Program-made: the position numbers and the translations under genes
The notes under the pieces: generated by a model
Seen by the model: the letters and a program-made list of their open reading frames with translations, nothing else
What the model was told of the DNA's origin: nothing
Databases searched by the model: none
In this document: positions 1 to 8,454 of the stretch, one piece after another
Layout of the letters: each line of letters begins with the position of its first letter
Numbering within the stretch: position 1 is the first letter of the stretch
Source: Euperipatoides rowelli
Taxonomy: Eukaryota; Onychophora; Udeonychophora; Euonychophora; Peripatopsidae
Direction: 5' to 3' (one strand)
Length of the DNA: 12,048 bases
Assembly (NCBI GenBank): GCA_003024985.2
Contig: PXIH01S0048857.1

Positions 1-540
1 AGTACTTATAGAAAAGATAGTAACATAGTCTTCCTTTTCTATCTATTTGGAAACTCATCCCCTATGTCCTAATAGCTTATGTGAATGGATATGTCATTTG
101 CAAGTTTTAATTTGGTGATATTTATAAATGTAAGTTTTATGATACACCCCTTCTCCTCTCTGCAATGATTGATATGACTTACCTAACTTCAGGTCCCAGG
201 TCAATTTTCCTCCAAACAAGTTCGAATAAGTTTTGAAATACTGCAATCATGTTTGAGAAAAATCAAACTGATTTTCTGAACTTAACACACCCTTTCATAT
301 GTAATAGAAATGGTTACAATTCTCTTCTGCTTTCCTCCCAACTAATGACAGAATCTTTTAGTCTAAAAAAAGAAACAGCTATATCAAATGGAGAAAGTTA
401 TATCAGCTATCAAAACTAACTGATTTAAAAGAAATTGAATCACTATTATTAATTGTACAAATAGCTGAGGAATTCATCTTTTTTTATGAAGTATTTATTC
501 AGGAAGTCACTGTATATTTTACTTGGAAGACATCTGAATC
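1..540. other. AT-rich non-coding flank, nothing recognised
   Basis: No reading frame with recognisable protein content, no RNA gene and no clear repeat was seen on either strand. A short local duplication around 376-412 (an agctatatcaaa-like word repeated as atatcagctatcaaa) is the only structure noted. Homology to the right arm of the large inverted repeat was not followed outward of about 541. Confidence 0.5.
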
Positions 541-559
541 ATTCCTGTGAAAATAAAAG

Positions 560-675
560 TAGCCTACAGTAGCTAGGCTTATTCAGATATAGTACAAGCT
601 CAAAATAAAGTCATTTTGTAGCCTACTGTACATAGCAATCTCACAGAATAATTATTACTTTATTTTCCAATGATT
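560..675 (+). repeat. Two degenerate 58-bp tandem units (left arm)
   Basis: GTAGCCTAC begins at 560 and again at 618, exactly 58 bp apart, and similarity continues a few bases past the shared word (gta, then a tag). The same period appears in the right arm, so the tandem array probably belonged to the parent repeat. Confidence 0.5.
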
Positions 676-2017
676 GTATTCTACGCAGTAGTTGAAATTA
701 TTATTCTGAAATTTTCTTATTATAATATTTTTTAAAAGGATAAAATATTGTATTATTGTTTATTAGTTTTAGATATGGCTTGCCAATGCTGCAGTGTTTT
801 TATTATTGCATTTATAAGGCAATATTAATTTTTTTTCTTGCTCATTTTTTTTGTTGCGTAAAAAAAACCCCAATCATTTGTTTGCTGTGAATTGTATAAG
901 TATTGTTGGATTACCTCATCTGCATAGTTGCTATACAAGAAACATGGATCCCCATCCCCTGAACAATTTTGCTGTATTCAAATTAATTATTTATCATATT
1001 ATAGGAATGGACTTTTCACCTATCAGTGTAAAATAACAATCTTTATCATGTATCTGAAATTATTGTAAAATTATTCACTGTAATTATTCAATCAAATAAC
1101 TTATTTATTATCTAATTATTATAATGAAAATATTTCATGTACTGTATATAGCATTATTATTTTGTACAAATTGTAGATAATTCTGAATAGGGGTCGTTTT
1201 GCCAAAAACTATTTCCTGATTTGTAATCTTGTGATCAGCTTTTAGCAAATGAAAATTAGAGAACAATAATTCCTTCATTTCTTTTACTGGTGAGCAAACC
1301 CCGGGAAAACTATCTATAAAAGCTATGTTGTAATGTTAATCTGAGTTCTGGACAGAAAATCCAATACCTAGGCTTGTCAGCTGGGCATTATGCTTAAATG
1401 GTGGGACAACCTTGCCATGAAACCTACAGGCAGTTGTCAGATGCCTCCCTAATATGAAGAAGCCATAGTCCAGTGAAATGAAATCTGATGAATGCAACCA
1501 TAGCCTATTTCAGTTCATCCACTTATAGTTCACTACTCTGCAATAATGCTTACTGAAATGCTTTCCCATTCCATGAAAGCTTTATCTAGTGTTATTCCAA
1601 TTTCTGATTACTTCCAAAGAAACTATTCCAACCACAGATAATGATACACAAACATTTTTTCATCCATCACCTGTCAGGTTTCAATCAACAGCAATGAAAG
1701 ACAAAATCAAGATAATGCAATATTTTTCTTCCCTTCCAATGTGTAAACACCTCTGAATCATTTTTCTATCCCAGTAATTTTTATTAATAATTCTAAGTTA
1801 GTATTCATTGCCATGCATAATGAGATTAGTTTTGTTTTAGATTATAGTTAAGAACTTTGCTAATTATTTTAATTTTTTTGTATTTTGCAAATTTATAATT
1901 TTATTGTTCCTAATTAGACATGTCATTTCATATGGAAGTCGATAATGAAATTTTATGTTGTCAAGAAATAAACTAGTTTTGAACCCTATTTTTGGGATAT
2001 GGTTTAGTTTTATTTTC

Positions 2018-2034
2018 ATCAGAATCCGACTGAT
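2018..2034. repeat. Short hairpin in left arm, conserved in right arm
   Basis: ATCAG and CTGAT form a 5-bp stem around the 7-nt loop AATCCGA. The right arm has the same element (10339-10355, read on the - strand) with the same loop and with both stem strands changed at the matching pair. See findings. The stem is short, so chance is possible. Confidence 0.4.
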
Positions 2035-2716
2035 ATTTATTTAATTTTGCTTGCTATTGTCAATTTTTTTTCCGCTTGCTATTTTTATTACAGATTTCAT
2101 TTTAGTAATGTTTTGGGATTATGCTGTTATACCCACTTGGTTATTTAGGCTCATTCTTCTTACAAGGCTTTTATACTGAAACCCAAATGGATTATGTAAG
2201 CTATAGTAATCTTTTAAGTTCAACTGTGATAACCGGGCACCCTTTCTCTGATAACATGGAGCTGTCTTTTCTATTTCTAATAGGAATTGTATTTTTTAGG
2301 AAATTTTCCAAGAATTCTGGGTTTATCTTAGCCTATACAATAAGAGTTTCCTATTAAATTCAGAATTGCTTCCCCCATCGTGCCCTCAGCCAATGTTTCT
2401 CTAGTAATAGTTAAGTCTGACCACCTATAGTGTACGTTTGTCTGGCCTAACCTCAGATGGGTCACATTCCATCGTTATGGTATCTCTGGGCCTTCTCACA
2501 CAATTGATTAGCTTGGAATAACTGTTTAGAAGCGAAGAACGAGTACAATAGAAATGTGGCTTATGACATTGGTAATTCAGAAAGTTAGTTCATTAGTTTA
2601 TGAAAATAATAGTCCCATCTTGTAGCTCTATTGTCTGGCATTCTGCATGAGTGTGTCAGATAATTATGAGGTGGGGGTGTTAGTCTACGGATAGTCTATG
2701 GTACAACAATAGGAGT

Positions 2717-2912
2717 AAAGAATATAAAATGGTGACTTTGCCCTTGATTCAAACCTGGCCAAAGAATATAAAATGGTGAGTTTTCCCTGAATTTGAGCCT
2801 AGCCATAAGTAATATGTGTGACTTTTACTAAAAAAATTTGAACATGGTATTTTTCTGTAGAGCATAGTCCCTCGGTCATGAAAGAATATAAAATAGCAAC
2901 CTTACCATGTTT
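2717..2912 (+). repeat. Degenerate 44-bp minisatellite, about 4-5 units
   Basis: The word aaagaatataaaatggtga occurs at 2717 and 2761, 44 bp apart, followed in both by a ttt(g/t)cccttga/ccctgaa-like stretch that ends in gcc. A third, more decayed unit begins at 2805 (ataagtaatatgtgtgactttta), a fourth is shorter and partial (about 2843-2880), and a fifth begins at 2881 with aaagaatataaaatagcaac. The array starts just where detectable homology to the right arm stops. I saw no counterpart near 9600-9680. Confidence 0.7.
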
Positions 2913-2999
2913 TAAGAAGTTTTTAATCCTTTTGGAATTATTTTGTATTTTTTGTATAAAACACATCTGTAACTTCTAATGTAATTTTCAGATCACTTG

Positions 3000-3018
3000 T
3001 ATCTTTTTAAGGCATTAT
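3000..3018 (+). repeat. 19-bp direct repeat, copy 1
   Basis: The word tatctttttaaggcattat is repeated exactly at 3568-3586. A GTCAGATTC word lies next to each copy, downstream of copy 1 (about 3031) and upstream of copy 2 (about 3553), so the order of the two blocks is swapped. Confidence 0.6.
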
Positions 3019-3567
3019 TGTTTTGTTGTTGTCAGATTCTTTTTGTCCAGTTTTTATATAGCGTTTTGAAATCTTGATGATGATTTGCTTTCCCACTCTT
3101 ATTACTATTGTACAATATTCTACTATTCAAAAAATAACATGAATGTCAATAAAATATTCAAAGAAAAAGCACAAAAACAAAACACAGAAACTTTACTCCT
3201 ATTATTGTAAAAGCAAAGCATCCGTCAAGATTTGCAATCTTTTACCATGGCATTAGTTTTGTTTACAACTTATTCTTTTCATATAAGTTGAAAATTATAG
3301 ACTGATCTCTAATGACAGCTAAATGCTGCTTTCTTTACCCCTGATCTATCGTCTGCTCTTGATAATCAGCGGGAGCCCAGGTTAAGACAGTCTCGAGTTT
3401 TCACGGCAAATGTATACATTTTCGATGGAAAATGAACAGCGCTTAGTGATTTTTTTTTTAAATAAAGGAAAGCAAAAATAAGAAAGTTTATATTGAAATG
3501 ATTTATTGCTGTCGTTTAGTCTTACGATTTTTTTTTTTTTTTGTTTCATTTTGTCAGATTCGATTTT

Positions 3568-3586
3568 TATCTTTTTAAGGCATTAT
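3568..3586 (+). repeat. 19-bp direct repeat, copy 2
   Basis: Exact copy of 3000-3018, located 25 bp downstream of the T15 run at 3528-3542. Confidence 0.6.
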
Positions 3587-3939
3587 CCCCTTCTCTTTGG
3601 AAACATAATAATATTAGATATTTTAAAGTAGACAAAGCATTCTATTACTAAGATGGATTTTCAAAGTAATTTTTTTCATCATTATACTATGATTTTACTA
3701 AAAGTAGAAAAACACTATCATTGCGTAAATACATTTTAAGTTAGTTTTGAATCCACTTCAAAGTAAATGGTTATCAGAATAAATGATAAGTTCTACATTG
3801 ATGAGAAAGTAGAAGAGGTACCGCCTTGCCCTCTTTCTCCCCTCTTATGCAATGCTTGCTAATGAAATATTGCTAGCAGGCATGTCAACTACCCCACATT
3901 AAAGTTGTTGTAGTTTATTTTTGGGAGCACAAATACTAG

Positions 3940-4545
3940 CTCTCTTACTTATGCATCGTTAATGCTAAAGTTCCCGTCAAATGTAATAACAAATTTTACA
4001 ATGTAATGTTGACGACTAGACTTCTGCATCTGCTAAAATTTAAGCAGTCAGTACGGTTGAAATATTTTGGCCTCAAAATAATGAGACTAAGTATGTTCAA
4101 CCAAGTTGTCACAGACACTGAAAATCATTCAGAAAAGTACAGGAAATTATTAAGTGGATTAAAATACTGGAACTAGGTGTTTAAGTCAGCTTATTCAAAG
4201 ACTTGGCTAATATTTACGTTGTATAACGAACAACTTGAGTTTAAAATGGATACATCTGGAATATTAATTGAATTAACTAATACTTATGGAAAAGATGCTA
4301 TCGTCGGATTGTTTTTCCCTCGCAATCACAGATATCTAGGAATATACTTTAGTTCTGAAGAAATGAAAAACAAAGTAGAGAGCGAATTTAAACAATACAA
4401 TGGATATCACATTTTGATAGCACAGCACGGCGAATTATCTCAGTATTTGGAATTGAGAGTACATTGGGCGCCTATAAGAGAAGACTTTAATGAGGTTAGT
4501 GGCATATTAGAAAACTATTTAACGATCACTTCTATAAAAAAATGA
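3940..4545 (+). pseudogene. LINE ORF1, N-terminal part (RRM-like), broken
   Basis: ORF1 of these elements encodes an RNA-binding, gag-like chaperone that coats the element RNA. The frame is open from 3940 to 4545 apart from one TAG at 4174-4176. The clearly protein-like part begins near 4246, where the first ATG after the stop would give 99 residues. There residues 17-37 include GLFFPRNHRYLGIYF, which resembles a strand-loop-strand of an RRM-like fold. The region ending VHWAPIREDFNEVSGILENY resembles the second half of such gag domains (hydrophobic strand, P, then a helix and a Y/G turn). The segment 3940-4173 is open but unrecognised, and its ATGs at 4006 and 4081 could be true starts. The frame ends at a TGA directly after an A7 run (4536-4542), beyond which the -1 frame gives a short basic continuation to about 4586. 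Confidence 0.75.
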
Positions 4546-4610
4546 GATTTACAAGGTCAACAAAACAATTTCATATAAATAGGGTGTAATAATAATAAAG
4601 GGGATTTTAA

Positions 4611-5375
4611 AAAAACAATAATAAAGAAGGAGATATCCCGTATCTAGTCATGATGGGATCTTTAACACTTTTAATTGTAATAAAAGGTAGAGAACCCATA
4701 TGTTTAAATTGTAAGATTGTAGGCCACAAAGCCTATGAGTGCAACTTAAAAAAATGTGATAACTATGGTAAATTTGTTGAGGGAGGGCATCAAAACGAAA
4801 ATTGTGAATTAAGAAAAAAACATATATGCCAAAGCCACTGCTGTAAAGGATTTACAAATGAAATAAAATATCAAGAAGAGGGATTTGATTATTTGGACAA
4901 AGAAAACACAAACAAAGAACAATGTTTGATTAGCGACACTAATATGACAATGATGCTTCAAACTTCTCAAAACGTGGTGCAGGCATTGGCAGATTTTAAC
5001 CCAACAATCACTGATAAAGAAGAAGAAATTTTGCAAATGCTTGAGAAAGGGAAGTCATTAATCGAAAACAAAAATGAAGTTCACAAAATGGATATTGTTA
5101 ACGATGTAGGCAGTAAGGAGCAAAATAAAGATAATGAATTTAGCTTAATAACCAAACGGCATAAGAGAAAAATGGGAAACGAGAAACAAATAGTCAATAC
5201 AGTTCTGTCAGAAAAACAAATGCAAGTCAAAGGAAAAGAACCAAAGGTAAGAATTGTAGAAATGAACACAGTCATTGATAAAAATATGTATGACGTATTA
5301 AGCACTCAATTGAACTCAAATAACGATATGAGTGGTAATAGGGATATAAAAATTGATAATGATATAAACATTTAG
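4611..5375 (+). pseudogene. LINE ORF1, C-terminal part with CCHC zinc knuckle
   Basis: This is the nucleic-acid-binding half of ORF1. The frame is open from 4611, and the first ATG is at 4650. Counting from there, knuckle 1 is intact (C18, C21, H26, C31, spacing CX2CX4HX4C). Knuckle 2 is damaged: C36 is followed by Y39 where cysteine is expected, with H47 and C52 at stretched spacing. A third Cys/His cluster (C60, H63, C64, C65) follows. The sequence just before knuckle 1 (GDIPYLV, then KGREPICLNC) matches the usual lead-in of Tx1-like gag proteins, so this continues the upstream segment. The last roughly 150 residues are a charged K/E/N-rich tail without a recognised domain. It joins the upstream part only across stops in a TAATAATAATAA stretch (4587-4598). 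It ends 55 bp before the first ATG of ORF2. Confidence 0.8.
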
Positions 5376-5430
5376 CAGAATGTTTAATCATAGCACATTC
5401 ATTATTAATCACAAACAGTTTATTTAAATT

Positions 5431-5850
5431 ATGACCATGGCACAATTTAACTTATTAAAGATTTTATCCTTGAATGTTAGAACGTTAAACGATAAAAATA
5501 AAGGAAAAATAATTGTAAATATCCTTAAAAAGTATAATGTTCATTTTATGTGTTTACAGGATACCCGGCACATCAAATTGGATAACAAGAACGTATGGAA
5601 AAAATTGGAAAGTGAATTTATAATTTATGAAAATCTAAATGTAGTACGACGCAGTGGAATGGCTGTTTTGGTATCAAAAACTGTTGCCCATGGAATAAGT
5701 GATATTGTGTGTAGTAGTGAAAGAGTAATGGTACTTAAATTTAAAATGGATGGATATGACATGGTAATAGTGAACGTTCACCTGCCTTCTTTGGATAAAG
5801 AAAAGAGAGCCACATGGATTATTATCAACAATGTTATCAACAAAAAATAA
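5431..5850 (+). pseudogene. ORF2 segment: AP endonuclease, N-terminal half
   Basis: This is the APE/exonuclease III-type endonuclease that would nick the target site. Seen motifs: SLNVRTL (residues 13-19) with the expected active-site Asn at 15; LQDTR (42-46) where LQETH is usual, so the metal-binding Glu is Asp; SGMAVLVS (75-82); and VNVHLP (114-119). The protein signal continues in this frame to about residue 129 (5817). It then switches to frame 0, where a Q-rich stretch runs up to the TAA at 5874-5876. The last residues before the stop at 5848-5850 are therefore probably out of frame. Confidence 0.85.
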
Positions 5851-5869
5851 AGGATCTTATTTGGAATAG

Positions 5870-6508
5870 CAGGTAAATATAAATAATGCAACAGCTGAAA
5901 AAAAGGTTAGTGCGTTCCTAGAAAGGCATCATATGATAGATGTAGGAATTCACACTAAACTTGCTACAATTTCTACAAGGATAGATAAGAAATCTAGTAA
6001 CCGATTGGGCAGAATCTATGTTACACCGTTGCACGGATTTTGTTATGCGTTACAATATTCTGTTATGCCTTACACGGATCACTTAGTTCTACTTATGCAA
6101 ATTAAGCATTTCCCTTATGTCCGTGAAAAGTATTCTAAAATGGGACTAGTTCTAGTCTGGAGTGATGAATTGGTAAGTTTGATTAATGATAACAGTGAGA
6201 TATTTAAATTAATGCATAATAACACTATTAATGCAATTCTTAAATGGCAATTAATAAAGCACATAATTTATGAAACAGGAGTAACTCAAAACAAGAAACA
6301 AATCAAAACAATACAGAAAGAAATTGACAATATAAACATGTTAATTAATGGGTATATAAAGGATTTTCAAAAGAACAACATATTAATATGTGATTTAAAA
6401 CTCAGATTGGAGTATTTAATTAGTATACAAAAAAATATAATACGTAAGATGGGTGATCAAGTTTATATCACTTCTACAACACCTAAATGGGCATTATTAA
6501 AAATATAA
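5870..6508 (+). pseudogene. ORF2 segment: AP endonuclease C-terminal half and linker
   Basis: The frame opens after a TAG at 5867-5869. Soon after it reads FLERHHMIDV, the usual position of the helix after GDFN, but GDFN itself is missing. Counting from the ATG at 5933, NRLGRIYV (23-30) corresponds to the family's RIDRIYV with Asp replaced by Gly26, and PYTDHLVL (46-53) corresponds to the SDH motif with Asp49 and His50 kept. After residue 60 comes a helical, lysine-rich linker ending near ITSTTPKWALLKI. The frame closes at a TAA (6506-6508), just before an A-rich run (6507-6525) that probably holds the next frameshift. Confidence 0.85.
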
Positions 6509-6518
6509 AAAAAAAAAG

Positions 6519-7217
6519 AAAAAAACATCAAATATAAAATGTGTAGTAGATAACGAATTAGTAATAACGTCTCAATTACAAATTGTTAAATCTTTGCAAA
6601 GTGAATTTATAAAAGATAATAGTGAGAGATTTCAAGATAAGAAAAATATCAGCACTTATGAATCAATAGGAAAAACACAGGCTTATGTATTTTTTAAGTC
6701 AAAAAATGCTACTTCTATTGGAGTTGGAGAGCAAACTCAACTTAACAGTTTCATTTCTGAAGTAGAATTACAAACTGTACTTAAAGTAATAAAAAAAAAC
6801 ACAGCTCCTGGACCAGATGGTATCACATATGAATTACATTCATTATTACATAAAAGATTTATGGGAGTGTTTCTGGCATATTTTATTTTTTTGTTGGATC
6901 ATGAAGTTGAATATGATGAATAATATCTGTTTAGAGCTTATATAAAAATAATTCCTAAAATGTGTATAATGGGTAATTGGGGTATTGAACCCATACAGTA
7001 TAGGCCAATTGCACTCCTAAACACTGATAACAAACTCTTGGAGAAAATACTACTTAATCGAATCAATGACATTGTTAAAAAAGTTTTACCTGACACTATT
7101 TATGGGGTTAAGGGGAGAACAATTGGGCAGGCCATTTTGGATATGCATATTGTATTTTCAAACTGGGATACAAAGACTAGAGGGAAATTTATGTGCTTTT
7201 ATCGACATGCAGGGTGA
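6519..7217 (+). pseudogene. ORF2 segment: reverse transcriptase fingers, one stop
   Basis: A single frame is open from just after the A-rich run to 7217, apart from one TAA at 6921-6923. Before the stop, NTAPGPDGITYEL (about 6801-6838) is the conserved early RT motif (PGPDG). After it, IKIIPK, YRPIALLNTDNK (about 6990-7030) and YGVKGR (about 7101-7118) follow in the expected order and spacing for L1/Tx1 RTs. Because both sides of 6921 share a frame and the homology continues across it, the TAA looks like a substitution rather than a frameshift. The real protein signal leaves this frame near 7180-7196. Confidence 0.85.
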
Positions 7218-7428
7218 ATTCAACAATGTTAACGTAAGCTATTTGCAGTATTTGATTGACAAATATATTGGGAAGAATAGAACAACTTTGTTATTAATTA
7301 GAATGATAAAAAATAAACATGTTGCCTTTTTGAATCAAAAGGTGCTCTATTCCTTCGACTCGGTGCCTAAATGGCATATTACAAGGTTCACCTCTCTCCT
7401 CTTTGTTATATTCATTATACTTGGTTGA
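7180..7428 (+). pseudogene. ORF2 segment: reverse transcriptase motif A
   Basis: In frame 1, FIDMQGEFN (7198-7224) corresponds to RT motif A, usually written SLDxEKAFD. The catalytic Asp is present, while the AFD end has become EFN. The following SYLQYLIDKYIG and TTLLLIRMIKNKHVAFLN match the helix region between motifs A and B. The signal leaves this frame between about 7335 and 7370, so the nominal end at 7428 is beyond the true homology. Confidence 0.8.
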
Positions 7429-7573
7429 GTTGATAAACGGAATTGAAAAAATTAGTAAAGGTATTTGGCTTAGAGGTAAGGTAAAAAACCTAAAAATTGT
7501 TTCTAATATAGATGATTTCACCATTTTTTCATTTCCGGAAAAAGTCAATTGGACAAAATATATGCAACTTTAA
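7334..7573 (+). pseudogene. ORF2 segment: reverse transcriptase motifs B and C
   Basis: This segment has no ATG near its start, but its content is clear. NGILQGSPLSSLLYSLYL (7370-7423) is motif B (family form GxRQGCPLSPLLFxLYL). About 90 bases later, KIVSNIDDFTIF (about 7490-7525) occupies the place of the catalytic FADD/YADD box, with the two Asp kept and the preceding residues changed to N-I. The real signal passes into frame 1 (from 7549) before the TAA at 7571-7573. Confidence 0.8.
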
Positions 7574-8454
7574 GGAAATTTATGAATGTCACAGGATCAT
7601 TGATTAACTTTCAAAAGTCATATCTATGGAACATTAAAGCAAAGAGAAAAGAGAGTTACAAAGATCTGGATGGTGAACATGGAAAAATATTAGATATCAT
7701 ATTTCCGAACAGATATAGCAATTCACTTTAGTACACACTATTGGAAAAAATACTTGAAGAAGTAACGGTAGATTTAAAGCTGTACAGTAAGTTTGACATA
7801 GGCTTATTAGATAAGGTCAAATTAATAAATAAGTTGATTGTCACTAGATTTATGTATTGTTTTCCTTACACATTGATATCGAAAAAGTTTGCAGGGCGAT
7901 TCAATAAAATGATTCAAAATTATCTCTTTAGTGGATATAAATATATTGGGCAGTACAGAACTAGACTACCTCAAAAGAATGATGGGTTAGGATTGATAGA
8001 CATTATCATAGTAAATAAATTTATCATGTTTAACTATGTATTAAAGAACATAGTCAGAAATAGTCATTATAATTACTTGTTTCAAATTTCGAATATAATG
8101 ACAGACCAAATATTCCAAGTGTGGAAAAGGAACTACCAAAATATAATATCGGATGGGATCAAAGAAGAGAAATTAAAATATAAAAATCTAAAGAAAATAT
8201 ATATGAATCATGAGCCTATATTCATAGCGTATTCTAATAACCGAACTAACTTAAGATACATCAGAAGACATATATACGGAACTTGTCAGAATTTTGTAAT
8301 TAAACATGCATTAGCTATTTTACCCCCAAAGGCGTGGATGTATAAGAGGGGAATTTTAAAAAATCAAGAGGAATTACGATGTCCATATGGGTGCGGACAG
8401 ACAGAAGACTTGAATCATTTGTTTTATGAGTGCAAAAAAAATAGAACGAGTTAG
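7549..8454 (+). pseudogene. ORF2 segment: RT thumb, C-terminal region, CCHC knuckle
   Basis: One frame is open to 8454 except for a TAG at 7729-7731. TLRKFMNVTGSLINFQKS matches the RT block after the catalytic box (SGxxxNxxKS). Downstream, LLDKVKLINKLIVTRFMY and the KNDGLGLIDI stretch match the L1/Tx1 thumb and post-RT region. Near the end, WMYKRGI followed by a CX3CX7HX4C knuckle (8380-8433: C, C, H, C all present) is the conserved ORF2 terminal zinc-binding region. The frame is lost in an A8 run (8434-8441). Confidence 0.85.
8380..8433 (+). other. C-terminal CX3CX7HX4C zinc knuckle of ORF2
   Basis: CPYGCGQTEDLNHLFYEC has all four metal ligands in place and sits after WMYKRGI, as in related elements. 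It is one of the best preserved motifs of this dead copy. Confidence 0.75.

Larger units (their letters stand above)
541..2708 (+). repeat. Left arm of long diverged inverted repeat
   Basis: Aligning this stretch by eye with the reverse complement of about 9683-11812 gives collinear similarity almost end to end, broken by small indels. My rough estimate is 65-75 percent identity. Good anchors are 1186-1203 with 11172-11190, 1230-1275 with 11098-11145, 2018-2034 with 10339-10355, 2190-2245 with 10140-10195, 2313-2420 with about 9965-10070, and 2631-2669 with 9736-9774. The arm starts with two copies of a GTAGCCTAC word 58 bp apart. No transposase, terminal inverted repeat of its own, or target-site duplication was recognised, so the family is unknown. 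Short open frames inside it do not look coding. It may be an unclassified dispersed repeat or one half of an old inverted duplication. Confidence 0.8.
2913..3939. other. AT-rich intergenic DNA with scattered short repeats
   Basis: No protein-coding content was recognised. It contains a 19-bp perfect direct repeat (3000-3018 and 3568-3586), an imperfect inverted repeat (3069-3091 and 3210-3233) and a T15 run at 3528-3542. The part nearest the LINE could include the element's 5' untranslated region, but I cannot place that boundary. About 3820-3960 is a little less AT-rich than its surroundings. Confidence 0.5.

Noticed and set aside
851-1036. 61-codon open frame in the left arm
   Set aside because: Low-complexity AT-rich sequence, no recognisable motif, and not conserved as a frame in the right arm.
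2121-2357. Possible protein on the + strand of the left arm, with a similar frame on the - strand of the right arm (10136-10372)
   Set aside because: The two translations share a DY(V/L)SY(S/N)NL-like stretch, but the nucleotide differences there fall on first, second and third codon positions alike, with no excess at third positions. Outside this patch the frames are not conserved. The similarity comes from the DNA repeat, not from coding constraint.
3528-3542. T15 run as a terminator or as a reverse-orientation retroposon tail
   Set aside because: No adjacent element body or duplication was recognised, and poly(T) tracts are common in this AT-rich window.
4809-5305. Open frames on the - strand opposite ORF1
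   Set aside because: They are shadows of the A-rich coding strand of ORF1 (F/L/S-rich translations) with no motif.
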